Assembly (NCBI GenBank): GCA_947631535.1
Contig: CANRLU010000005.1
Coordinates: 1-52,202 of the forward strand
Origin: an uncultured Clostridia bacterium
GTDB taxonomy: Bacteria > Bacillota > Clostridia > Oscillospirales > Ruminococcaceae
DNA: 52,202 nt
Reading direction: 5' to 3'
Shown here: piece after piece, positions 42,075 through 50,548 of the stretch
Layout of the letters: every line of letters begins with the position of its first letter
Position numbering within the stretch: position 1 is the stretch's first letter
The notes under the pieces: model-generated
What the model was told of the DNA's origin: nothing
Database searches by the model: none
The model's input: the letters and a program-made list of their open reading frames with translations, nothing else
Translations under genes and position numbers: made by a program

Positions 42075-43117
42075 TGGCTGAAACCAATAACGCGGCTGTC
42101 GAGACCGCTCCGGAAGTCAAGGCTCCGAAGGTAAAGGCGCCAAAGGTGAAAGAGCCCAAGGCTCCGAAGCCCGAAAAAGCGGCAAAGGCCGAAAAGGAAT
42201 CGAAGCCCAAAAAGCAGAGAGGCCTAAGAATACCTTATGAAAAGCGCAAAGCGCTGTATGCCTACGGCTTCCTTGCAATATGGATAATCGGCTCGCTCTA
42301 CTTCTTCTTAAGGCCGCTTCTGGTCTCGCTCTGGTATTCATTCAACGAGACCGCCGTAAAGCTGGGCTATATGGAGACCAAGTTCATCGGTATTCAGAAC
42401 TACATAAAGGCGTTCCGTGAGAACACCGAATATACCGAGGCTCTCCTTTCGGTCCTTTCCAACACCCTCTGGAAGACTCCGCTTATAATCATCTTCTCGA
42501 TATTCATAGCGGTAATACTCAACCAGAAGTTCCGCGGCAGAACGTTTGCCCGTGCCGTATTCTTCCTCCCCGTTATCATCGCCACCGGACCTGTCCTCAG
42601 CATAATCAACGGCGATATGGATACTTCGGGATATTCGGGAGGCGCCGAGCAATTCTCGACGATGTTTGAAACGGATATGACCGGCGCGCTGTTCAACTTC
42701 CTCGGAGTTTACAACATAAGCGATAAGGTCACGGATATGATCTCAACGGTCACTTCCAACGTCTTCAACCTGGTGTGGAACTCCGGTATCCAGATAATCA
42801 TCTTCCTCTCCGCGCTTCAGAACATTCCCTATTCCGCCAAGGAAGCCGCCTCTATCGAGGGTGCAACGGCCTGGGAGTTCTTCTGGAAGATCACTATCCC
42901 CTACATCAGCCCGATGATAGTCACCAACCTCATCTACACGATAGTTGACTCCTTCATCGACCCGAACAACAGCGTTATGACACTGGTTCTTGCTCGGGCG
43001 TCGGCTTGGTATCACGGGGAATCGGCAGCTATGGCGTGGGCTTACTTCCTCATAGTAATTCTCGCGCTCTGCATCGTGCTTCCGATAATCAACAAATTTG
43101 TTTACTACGAAGTATAA
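42074..43117 (+). CDS. sugar ABC importer permease, MalF type (second pair)
   Basis: A 347-residue MalF-type permease with an unusual ~60-residue cytoplasmic head made of Lys/Pro/Ala repeats (KAPKVKAPKVKEPKAPKPEK), resembling histone-H1-like tails. Six helices follow, from about residue 65 (YAYGFLAIWIIGSLYFFLRP). The EAA loop is EAASIEGATAWEFFWKITIP near residue 255. The start overlaps the stop of the DUF5696 gene by one base, so translation is coupled. It is a second permease pair in one cluster with only one binding protein. Confidence 0.9.
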   Translation: MAETNNAAVETAPEVKAPKVKAPKVKEPKAPKPEKAAKAEKESKPKKQRGLRIPYEKRKALYAYGFLAIWIIGSLYFFLRPLLVSLWYSFNETAVKLGYMETKFIGIQNYIKAFRENTEYTEALLSVLSNTLWKTPLIIIFSIFIAVILNQKFRGRTFARAVFFLPVIIATGPVLSIINGDMDTSGYSGGAEQFSTMFETDMTGALFNFLGVYNISDKVTDMISTVTSNVFNLVWNSGIQIIIFLSALQNIPYSAKEAASIEGATAWEFFWKITIPYISPMIVTNLIYTIVDSFIDPNNSVMTLVLARASAWYHGESAAMAWAYFLIVILALCIVLPIINKFVYYEV

Positions 43118-43131
43118 GGGAGGGATATTGA

Positions 43132-44286
43132 ATGGCAACTGCAAAAGAAGAAAGACAGTTCGCAAAAGAGCGCGAAAAAGCTCTTAAAGAGCGCGCCAAG
43201 GCCTATAAGGCCGCCAAAAAGGCCGGCACTCTTGACGAACGCATTATCTCGCCCGAACACATAAGGTATATGCGCCGCAGGGCTATAATAAGCAAGGTTT
43301 GGCCCTTCTTCCGCTTCCTCATCCTCTTTGGGCTCTGCTTCGTAATTCTCTATCCTCTTATCTACATGTTCTCCACGGCGTTCAGGCCCAACGTCCAGAT
43401 GACCGACCCTTCGGTAATCTGGCTGCCTAAGTCGCTCACTATGAGCAATATGATCGACGTCTGGGAGACCATGGACTTCGGCCCCACCCTCTGGAACACC
43501 CTGAAGCTCAATATAGTCTGCTCGCTTCTGTCGGTCGTTGTCTGCGCAATAACCGGCTACGGCCTCGCAAGATTCAACTTCAAGGGCAAGGGAATCTGCT
43601 TCGCGCTGGTAATTATGCAGATAATCGTTCCTCCGCAGATAACCGTTATCCCGCTTTATCTCCAGTATGCCTTCTTCAAGGGCTTCGGCCTCGTAAAGCT
43701 GCTGCATGTCCTCGGAGTAAAGCAGATAGCCTACAGCGCCACCCAGGAGCCGAAGATGATCCAGGAGATCATGACCCCCGCGGGCGAGCCCACGGGCCAG
43801 TGGTATGTTTCGCTCATCAATATTCCGATAGTTATGTATGCCCCCGCTATATTTGCAAACGGCATAAAGTCGGGTCTGTTCATCTTCATCTTCCGCCAGT
43901 TCTTCCGCGGACTGCCGATAGAGCTTGAAGACGCCGCCTACCTCGACGGCTGCGGCCCGTTCAAGACCTTTATCAGAATAATGGTTCCTAACGCTTCCAC
44001 TTCATTCCTCACCGTCTTCCTCTTCGCGATAGTCTGGTATTGGAACGACTTCTATATCAGTTCCACGTTCTTCACAAGTAACCACACCGTCGCACTTCAG
44101 CTGAGAAAGCTCTCGGATTCGCTCGACCAGCGGCTGTTCAGCGGCCAGCAGGTGGGTACGAGGAAGAAAATCGTATGGCTCGAATCCGGCTGTCTGCTTT
44201 CGATAGCGCCGATCCTCGTTATGTATGTATTCCTGCAGAAATACTTCACCGAGGGTCTTGCAAGATCCGGTCTTACCGGTATGTAA
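43132..44286 (+). CDS. sugar ABC importer permease, MalG type (second pair)
   Basis: A 384-residue MalG-type permease, longer than the usual ~280. It has a charged Lys/Glu/Ala-rich helical head (about residues 1-50, EREKALKERAKAYKAAKKAG) and an inserted loop in the middle (about 195-225, including SATQEPKMIQEIMTPAGE). Six helices are visible, the first near residue 60 (FFRFLILFGLCFVILYPLIY). The EAA loop is DAAYLDGCGPFKTFIRIMVP near residue 265. GGAGGGATATTGA lies before the ATG. Confidence 0.9.
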   Translation: MATAKEERQFAKEREKALKERAKAYKAAKKAGTLDERIISPEHIRYMRRRAIISKVWPFFRFLILFGLCFVILYPLIYMFSTAFRPNVQMTDPSVIWLPKSLTMSNMIDVWETMDFGPTLWNTLKLNIVCSLLSVVVCAITGYGLARFNFKGKGICFALVIMQIIVPPQITVIPLYLQYAFFKGFGLVKLLHVLGVKQIAYSATQEPKMIQEIMTPAGEPTGQWYVSLINIPIVMYAPAIFANGIKSGLFIFIFRQFFRGLPIELEDAAYLDGCGPFKTFIRIMVPNASTSFLTVFLFAIVWYWNDFYISSTFFTSNHTVALQLRKLSDSLDQRLFSGQQVGTRKKIVWLESGCLLSIAPILVMYVFLQKYFTEGLARSGLTGM

Positions 44287-44301
44287 TTCTCAATTACGCA
44301 A

Positions 44302-44334
44302 AGCCTGCCGTCTTCAGCGGACGGCAGGCTTATG
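44302..44334 (+). terminator. hairpin between the second permease pair and the GH26-like gene
   Basis: AGCCTGCCGTC (44302-44312) and GACGGCAGGCT (44320-44330) pair perfectly, but only TTATGG follows. It may attenuate transcription rather than separate two operons. Confidence 0.6.
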
Positions 44335-44385
44335 GCATGCTCGGCAAAAGCTTACAATAAAACCCCTCGGGAGTGTTGCATTTAA

Positions 44386-45969
44386 ATGAAGAGAACGGTT
44401 TCCTTGCTCCTCTGCGGGCTTCTTTTGCTGTCGGGGTGTTCTTTTTCGCAGCCAGACGGCGAAGCTGCAACGTCCGCTCCCGATACGCCTGAGGTGACTT
44501 CTGCCGAAGTAACGACTCTTCAGACGGAAGCGACCACCCAAAGCGAAGCTCCGGCAATAGAGGCGCCTCATTTTCCGGAGGCGGAGCCCACCCATTTTGA
44601 ATATGCCCCTGCCGATGCGGAGCTGCTCATCGAGGCCGAAGACGGTCTTTTGGGCGGGACCGCGCAGATAACCGATTCCCGCGAGGGATACTCGGGCAGC
44701 GGGTGCGTGAACGGGATATTCGGTGGCGGAGGGCTTTTGCTCGAGGCGGAGATACCCGCTTCGCAGCACTACCACATCACCCTTAGAGCTGCTTCCGACG
44801 TTCCCGTAAGTGGGCGAATCGTTGTGAACGGCGCTCCGCGGGGCGAGTTCGAGCTGTCGGGCGTCGGAAGCTTTGAGTCCGTAAGGTTCGACAATATCTA
44901 CCTCGCCAAAGGCACCGCGCAGATATCCTTTGCCGACCTCACCGCCGACGCCGATATAGACTGCGTGATGCTCAATAACTCCGAAGATGTCCTCGGGCTC
45001 GACTACGGTCTCAACGGCGCTCTTTCAAACAAGTATGCCGACGAAAGCGCGCAAAAGCTCTATTCCTATCTGCTTTCCTGCTACGGAAGCAAGGTGCTCT
45101 CGGGGCAGCAGTGCTCGCAGGGCAGCAACGGCGAGTTCGACCGCGTTTACGCGCTCACGGGCAGATATCCCGCCATACGCTTCGGCGAGCTTATGGACTA
45201 CACCGTCGGCAGCGACACCGGCGACATAGAGCTCGCGCTCGAATGGGCGGAGTCGGGCGGGATCGTGGGCTATGTCTGGAACTGGCCTATGGTGGGCTCG
45301 GTATATCGCAGCAAAACCTCTTTTGACCTCGAAAAAGCCGTCACCAACCTCGATATTGCCGCTATGGGGAGCGGCGCTCTCGAACTCAGATACACTTCGG
45401 GAGACATCACGGCCGAGACCCTTGCCGTGATAGACGGCATCGACAAGGTATCGCAGCAGCTTTTAAGGCTTAAAGACGCCGGAGCGGCAGTCATCTTCAG
45501 GCCTCTTCCCGAGGCGAGCAGCGGGCTGTTCTGGTGGTCTGAAAGCGTTGAGAGCTACCTGTGGCTCTACAAGCTCATTTACGAGCGAATGACGCTCTAC
45601 TGGGACCTCGGAAACCTGATATGGGTGTGGAACGGTCAGAGCGCGGATTGGTATGTGGGCGACGGCTACGCCGACATCATTTCGCTCGACGTTTATTACC
45701 CAGAAGACGAAACGCCACCCCAGCCCAGCGGCGTGAACTTTATTCTCGCGGCATCAAAGATATCGGCGGCAAAGCCGATAGCTATGAGCGAGTGCTCCGA
45801 CCTCCCGTCGCCCGACGGCATAGAGGCGGACAGAGCCTATTGGCTCTACTGCTCGGCCTGGACGGGAGACTATTCGGCGGGCGGAAAATATATGCAGGAC
45901 GGCGAGTGGGTGCAGTTTTACAACAGCACGGCCGTCATTGCAAAGGATGAAATCGATTACGTTCGGTAA
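44386..45969 (+). CDS. GH26-like glycoside hydrolase lipoprotein with a carbohydrate-binding module
   Basis: A 527-residue lipoprotein (lipobox LSGC, Cys18) with a Thr/Glu/Ala linker to about residue 75. Then comes a CBM35/CBM6-like module (about 80-205, ELLIEAEDGLLGGTAQITDS) and a GH26-type barrel (about 220-525). GH26 contains beta-mannanases. Visible GH26 landmarks are KVLSGQQCSQG, TGRYPAIRF, VWNWP, the acid/base Glu376 in RPLPEASSGLFWW, LIWVWN, and the nucleophile candidate Glu469 in IAMSECSD. The residue before Glu376 is Pro where GH26 enzymes normally have His (RPLHE), so activity or substrate may be altered. It would cut glycans at the cell surface for the importers encoded upstream. 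Confidence 0.8.
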   Translation: MKRTVSLLLCGLLLLSGCSFSQPDGEAATSAPDTPEVTSAEVTTLQTEATTQSEAPAIEAPHFPEAEPTHFEYAPADAELLIEAEDGLLGGTAQITDSREGYSGSGCVNGIFGGGGLLLEAEIPASQHYHITLRAASDVPVSGRIVVNGAPRGEFELSGVGSFESVRFDNIYLAKGTAQISFADLTADADIDCVMLNNSEDVLGLDYGLNGALSNKYADESAQKLYSYLLSCYGSKVLSGQQCSQGSNGEFDRVYALTGRYPAIRFGELMDYTVGSDTGDIELALEWAESGGIVGYVWNWPMVGSVYRSKTSFDLEKAVTNLDIAAMGSGALELRYTSGDITAETLAVIDGIDKVSQQLLRLKDAGAAVIFRPLPEASSGLFWWSESVESYLWLYKLIYERMTLYWDLGNLIWVWNGQSADWYVGDGYADIISLDVYYPEDETPPQPSGVNFILAASKISAAKPIAMSECSDLPSPDGIEADRAYWLYCSAWTGDYSAGGKYMQDGEWVQFYNSTAVIAKDEIDYVR

Positions 45970-46040
45970 TTAGTATCATAAATATTACTTGCCGTATAAA
46001 TATATTTTACTTCAAACCATACCGATATCGCAATATGCTA

Positions 46041-46069
46041 TTGATTTATTCAAAAAATTCTGGTAAAAT
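46041..46069 (+). promoter_or_regulatory. promoter of the MacA-like gene
   Basis: TTGATT (46041-46046) and TAAAAT (46064-46069) with 17-bp spacing lie 46 bp before the start codon, in an AT-rich gap of 146 bp. The last three genes of the cluster may thus also be transcribed separately. Confidence 0.6.
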
Positions 46070-46115
46070 AGTGATAATTACGATTCGGCTTTTACATTTC
46101 GTTAGGAGGAACGTC

Positions 46116-47165
46116 ATGAAATTTTCAAAGGTAATTTCGCTCGCGCTCGCCGCGGCACTTATTCTCACCGCGCTGAGCGGCTGCTACTTCCTGCCCGAAG
46201 AGGAGGAGCTTTTGGAGGCACCTGTTGTAAAGGCGAGCGAAGTGTCATACACCACCACCACCGCCGAGCTCAAGGACATCACCCGCCAGGTGCTCACCCC
46301 GGGAACGATAGCCTCGGGTACAAGGTATGACGCGCGTTTTTCCGACGTTGGCGGCAACATAAAGGCTGTATATGTCTCTGCCGGAGATATGGTTGAAGAG
46401 GGGCAGCTTCTTGCCGAATTCGATACATATGAGCTCGACAACGAGATAGCCCTTATGGAGATGCAGCTCACCCGCGAAAAGCTCGAATACGAGATAGCGG
46501 TCGAAAAGCACGAATCCGAAAACGTAAAGGCCAAGGAGCAGCTCGATATCGACCTTATGCAGCTCGACCTCGACAAGCTCTATGCCGAAAAGGAAGCCGC
46601 AAAGCTCTATTCGCAGGTATCGGGCACTGTCTCATATGTTATGACCTGCTCCCCCGGCGACTGGGTCAACCCCGGCGTGACGGTAGTTACCGTTATCGAC
46701 ATAACCGACCTCTATATCGAGATAAACCCGAGCAGCGAAGTCGGCGAATTCCTCATCGGCAGGCCGATAACCATTCGCTACAACGGCGAATACTTCGACG
46801 GCACCATCGTGAGGAACAAGAGCGGCCGCCAGTGGGATGCCTCGGTCGAAGGCCCGCTTGTTGACGCCTCGGGCGAAGATGTGCTGGGCGAGATGTCGGA
46901 GAACATAGTCGTCAAGTTTGACGACATTATCCCAGAGTCCTCGGCCGTGGGTAACATTGCCGATACGCTCCTCGTGCTCGACAAGCGCGAGAACGTCATA
47001 GTGATCTCCGCAAACCTTGTCAAAAAGGTTGACGGGGTAGATTGCGTGTATGTGTTCAAAGACAACGAAAGAGTTAAGGTGAACGTAACTCTCGGCTTAA
47101 GAAGCGGTTCTACCGTTGAAATCACCTCCGGACTGGAACCCGGCGATGAAGTGATCATTCGCTAA
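46116..47165 (+). CDS. MacA-like periplasmic-adaptor lipoprotein
   Basis: A 349-residue membrane-fusion-type protein. The ATG at 46116 follows TTAGGAGGAACG; the earlier in-frame start is inside the promoter. A lipobox LSGC (Cys23) anchors it outside the membrane. The adaptor layout is seen as a lipoyl-like half (GGNIKAVYVSAGDMVEEGQLL near residue 87), an alpha hairpin (about 110-160), the second lipoyl half (SGTVSYVMTCSPGDWVNPG near 170), a beta barrel, and a C-terminal membrane-proximal part ending SGLEPGDEVIIR. In Gram-positives such adaptors serve MacB/FtsX-type transporters. The permease gene follows 47 bp downstream. Confidence 0.88.
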   Translation: MKFSKVISLALAAALILTALSGCYFLPEEEELLEAPVVKASEVSYTTTTAELKDITRQVLTPGTIASGTRYDARFSDVGGNIKAVYVSAGDMVEEGQLLAEFDTYELDNEIALMEMQLTREKLEYEIAVEKHESENVKAKEQLDIDLMQLDLDKLYAEKEAAKLYSQVSGTVSYVMTCSPGDWVNPGVTVVTVIDITDLYIEINPSSEVGEFLIGRPITIRYNGEYFDGTIVRNKSGRQWDASVEGPLVDASGEDVLGEMSENIVVKFDDIIPESSAVGNIADTLLVLDKRENVIVISANLVKKVDGVDCVYVFKDNERVKVNVTLGLRSGSTVEITSGLEPGDEVIIR

Positions 47166-47212
47166 ACTACACATAAGTAACACTCTTTGCCGACCTTTCA
47201 GGAGGACACTAA

Positions 47213-50032
47213 ATGCTGACACTATTACTGCGGAAGATGCGCAACACGAAATGGATGGTCATTTGCCTGCTCATCGGCTTTATTATGGCTACGGCTATGA
47301 CCAGCACCATTCCGATATATATGCATGCGTCGCTTCAGCGCATGCTCATCAAGGATATGCAGGCATATCAGGAGGACACGGGTGAATACCCCGGAGTTTA
47401 CTCCGTTTCAAAGACGATAATAAGCGGAACGAGCCCATCAAATCAGCGTGCAAACGTCAATAACGTTTACGCCCGCGCCGCCAACCGCTTCAACGACCTT
47501 CTGGTGCCTTATCTCACCTATAAGTGCTTCACCTGCGACTCTTATCTTTATGTCTCTAACATAACGAGCGAATCCGGCGAAGCCTCGATGCTCAAGCTCG
47601 GCGCTATGACCGACATCGGCGACCATATAAACATTGTCTCGGGCAGAATGTTCGAGCCGGGTGCCGATGAAGACGGCGTGTATGAAGTTATATGCACCGA
47701 GCGCGCTCTCCAGCTCGGCCAGGTTACTACCGGCGAAGTCTACGAGCTCCAGAATATGATCGAGCACGACAGGGGAGTTGTAAAGGTAAAAATAGTGGGT
47801 ATCTTCGAGATCTCCAACCCCACCGATACATATTGGTCGGAGGGCCTCACCGGATACGACAACACCGTTTTCTGCGACTTCGGCGACCTCACCGACGAGA
47901 TCATCTTTACCGGCGCCGTAAGCCTCAACTCGGTTGATTGCCGCTTTATCATCGACTACCAGAATATAGACATGAACCTCATAGAGCACGTCCGCAGCAG
48001 CTTCGCCTCGCAGAAGGAAGCCTACAACGAGGAGAACACCAACTTTGAGGTTCCCGCGCAGGCCGTCCTCGAAGAATATGCGGGCAAGGCGGCTTCGCTC
48101 AGGTATATCCTTCTTATGCTCGATATCCCCGTTGTGCTGATGCTCATCTTCTACCTGTTTATGGTGTCGCAGCTCAATATCGAGTCTGAGCGCAACGAGA
48201 TAGCCATGCTCAAATCCCGCGGCGCGTCGTCTTGGCAGATACTTCGCATTTACGCCTACGAGACCCTTATCCTCGGCGCGATATCGGCGCTGGTCGGACC
48301 GTTCGTCGGGCTCGGGCTCTGCAACATCTTGGGCGTTTCAAACGGCTTTATGGAATTCGTAAACCGCCCCGCGCTCCACGCAAAGCTCTCCTGGGCGCCG
48401 TTCGTATACGCAATAGCGGCCGTTGCGGTATTCTTTGTTACCACACTCGTGCCGATAATCCCCGCTTCGCGCGTTTCGATAGTCGCGCATAAGCAGTCGA
48501 AGGCTCACGAGCAGAAAAAGCCGTTTTGGCAGCGCTCCTTCCTCGATGTTATCTGTGTAGTCCTGCCGGTCGTGTGGCTCTGGTGGTATAATAGAACCAA
48601 CGAGAACCTTATCCAGCAGGGAATAGTCGATACCTCGGCGAATATGAACCCTCTGATGTTTGCGGCGTCAACGGTGTTTATCCTCGGCGCAGGGCTGCTC
48701 TGCGTAAGGCTTTACCCCTACTTTATCAGGCTCGTTTACAACATCGGGCGCAAACATTGGTCGCCCGCGGCGTATATCTCGCTCAACAATATCGGCCGCT
48801 CGTCAACGGGCCGCGAAAAGTTTATAATGATATTCCTTATCCTCACGGTCGCGCTCGGCATCTTCTCGGCTAACACCGCCCGCGCCATAAACCGCAACAC
48901 CGAAGAGAGGATACGCTATAACGTCGGCGCCGATGCAGTTATCACCGAGGCCTGGAAGACCAGCCGCGTCAAGGTTTACGACGAGGAAGCCGGCGAGGAG
49001 ACCTCGACGACACAGTATACCGAGCCGGAGCTTGAGCGCTATTCAACTCTTGCGGGCGTCAAACTTGCCACCCCCGTATTCCAGCGCGACACCGTTCAGC
49101 TCAGATACAACGACTCCACCCAGACCGACGTCCACCTTATGGCCATAATCCCCGACCAGTTCGCGCAGGTCGCGTGGTTCCGCTCCGACCTCCTGCCGGT
49201 GCATATAAACTACTACATCAACGCATTGAGCGAGTGCCAGGACGGCGTTATCATCTCGCAGTCGTATGCCGACAAGAAAGGTGTCTCCCTCGGCGACGTT
49301 ATCGAGGTCAAGTGGGCGCGCAACAACTGGTTCGAGGGGACCGTCGTCGCGATAGTTGACTTCTGGCCCAGTCTCAACCCCTACGAGAAGAATTCCTCCG
49401 GCGAATACAGGGACTTCGTCATTATGAATTACGACTATGTGAACATTATGACGATAACCGAGCCCTACGAGGTCTGGCTCGACCTTGAGGACGACGCCGA
49501 TATCGGTGAGTTCTATCAGTCGGTAGTGGATAACGACATCACCGCGACCCGCCTCGACGTTGCATCGCAGATGATAGTCTCCTCAAAGACCGACGCCGTG
49601 CTCCAGGGCGTAAACGGCGCCCTCACCCTCGGATTCATCACGATAATGGCGATGTGCTTCATCGGCTTCCTTATCTACTGGATACTCTCGATAAAGGGCA
49701 GAACGCTCCAGTTCGGTATCCTAAGGGCTATGGGTATGTCGTTCAGAGAGATAATCTCGATGATAATTTACGAGCAGGTGCTTGTTTCGGGAGTCTCGAT
49801 ATTCCTCTCCATCATCATCGGCGGCATAGCTTCCGACATCTTCGTGCCGCTCTTCCAGGTGCTCTACAACGTTACCGATCAGGTCCCGCCTTTCAAGGTG
49901 GTATCCCAGAGGAGCGACTACTACAAGCTCTATGCAATAGTCGCGGTAATGCTCATAGTCGGATTCATCGTGATAGCGCGGCTCATAAAGCAGATAAATA
50001 TCAACAAGGCTCTGAAGCTCGGCGAGGATTAA
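47213..50032 (+). CDS. double FtsX-domain ABC permease
   Basis: A 939-residue permease with two FtsX/MacB-type modules in one chain. The first module has an N-terminal helix (about 13-35), a large extracellular domain (40-290), and three helices with SERNEIAMLKSRGASSWQIL in the coupling loop (about 295-430). Two more helices link to the second module, which opens IMIFLILTVALGIFSANTAR (near 540), has another extracellular domain, and ends with three helices and ILRAMGMSFREIISMIIYEQ as its coupling loop (about 800-930). Two modules in one chain need two ATPases. The two different LolD/MacB-type ATPases at 30617-32249 fit that need. GGAGGACACTAA precedes the ATG. Confidence 0.88.
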   Translation: MLTLLLRKMRNTKWMVICLLIGFIMATAMTSTIPIYMHASLQRMLIKDMQAYQEDTGEYPGVYSVSKTIISGTSPSNQRANVNNVYARAANRFNDLLVPYLTYKCFTCDSYLYVSNITSESGEASMLKLGAMTDIGDHINIVSGRMFEPGADEDGVYEVICTERALQLGQVTTGEVYELQNMIEHDRGVVKVKIVGIFEISNPTDTYWSEGLTGYDNTVFCDFGDLTDEIIFTGAVSLNSVDCRFIIDYQNIDMNLIEHVRSSFASQKEAYNEENTNFEVPAQAVLEEYAGKAASLRYILLMLDIPVVLMLIFYLFMVSQLNIESERNEIAMLKSRGASSWQILRIYAYETLILGAISALVGPFVGLGLCNILGVSNGFMEFVNRPALHAKLSWAPFVYAIAAVAVFFVTTLVPIIPASRVSIVAHKQSKAHEQKKPFWQRSFLDVICVVLPVVWLWWYNRTNENLIQQGIVDTSANMNPLMFAASTVFILGAGLLCVRLYPYFIRLVYNIGRKHWSPAAYISLNNIGRSSTGREKFIMIFLILTVALGIFSANTARAINRNTEERIRYNVGADAVITEAWKTSRVKVYDEEAGEETSTTQYTEPELERYSTLAGVKLATPVFQRDTVQLRYNDSTQTDVHLMAIIPDQFAQVAWFRSDLLPVHINYYINALSECQDGVIISQSYADKKGVSLGDVIEVKWARNNWFEGTVVAIVDFWPSLNPYEKNSSGEYRDFVIMNYDYVNIMTITEPYEVWLDLEDDADIGEFYQSVVDNDITATRLDVASQMIVSSKTDAVLQGVNGALTLGFITIMAMCFIGFLIYWILSIKGRTLQFGILRAMGMSFREIISMIIYEQVLVSGVSIFLSIIIGGIASDIFVPLFQVLYNVTDQVPPFKVVSQRSDYYKLYAIVAVMLIVGFIVIARLIKQININKALKLGED

Positions 50033-50054
50033 GCCTTAAAGAGGTAGTGATAAT

Positions 50055-50477
50055 TTGCTTTTCTGGATAACAGATAAGTCCGACAGATATCCCGTTATAT
50101 TCGGCTTCGCGCTTTTCGGCCTGATAAGCATAGTCCCCGGGCTGGCGATGCTTCTGGCGTCGCTCGTCGGGCTCGACCTAACCTACGCGATAATCGCCTA
50201 TGCGTTCGTGCTGCAATTTGTCCTTTGCCTATCGGTCGAGAGAACGATCCACCTTATGCTGCCGTTTATAGTGTGCATAATAAGTTTCGTGATTATGGAC
50301 GTCCTATACTTTGCGGCTATGTTTCTCAACGGAAGCGTGCCTCGGCAGGCCGTGGCGCTTATACTCGCCGTCGGAACAAACGGCGGCAGGGTGTTCGTCA
50401 CCGAGGTGCTCGGAATAGTCGCCTCGCTGATATGCTACGGGCTGTTCGTATTCGTGAGATCGCTGTTCAGAAAATAA
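50055..50477 (+). CDS. small membrane protein of unknown function
   Basis: A 140-residue membrane protein with four predicted helices (about residues 13-38, 42-58, 67-90 and 112-135). It starts at TTG 50055, with GAGG about 10 bases upstream, and lies 22 bp after the FtsX permease. I do not recognise a family. Its position as the last gene of the cluster suggests an accessory role for the permease. A strong terminator follows. Confidence 0.65.
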   Translation: MLFWITDKSDRYPVIFGFALFGLISIVPGLAMLLASLVGLDLTYAIIAYAFVLQFVLCLSVERTIHLMLPFIVCIISFVIMDVLYFAAMFLNGSVPRQAVALILAVGTNGGRVFVTEVLGIVASLICYGLFVFVRSLFRK

Positions 50478-50480
50478 TAA

Positions 50481-50519
50481 AAAATATCGGGTTCGGCTCA
50501 GCCGTTCCCGATATTTTTA
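50481..50519. terminator. bidirectional terminator at the end of the cluster
   Basis: AAAATATCGGG (50481-50491) pairs with CCCGATATTTTT (50507-50518). A and T runs lie on both sides, so it can stop the cluster on the plus strand and the histidine kinase transcript on the minus strand. Confidence 0.85.
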
Positions 50520-50548
50520 TACGTAGTGTATATTTCAGACTGTATATT

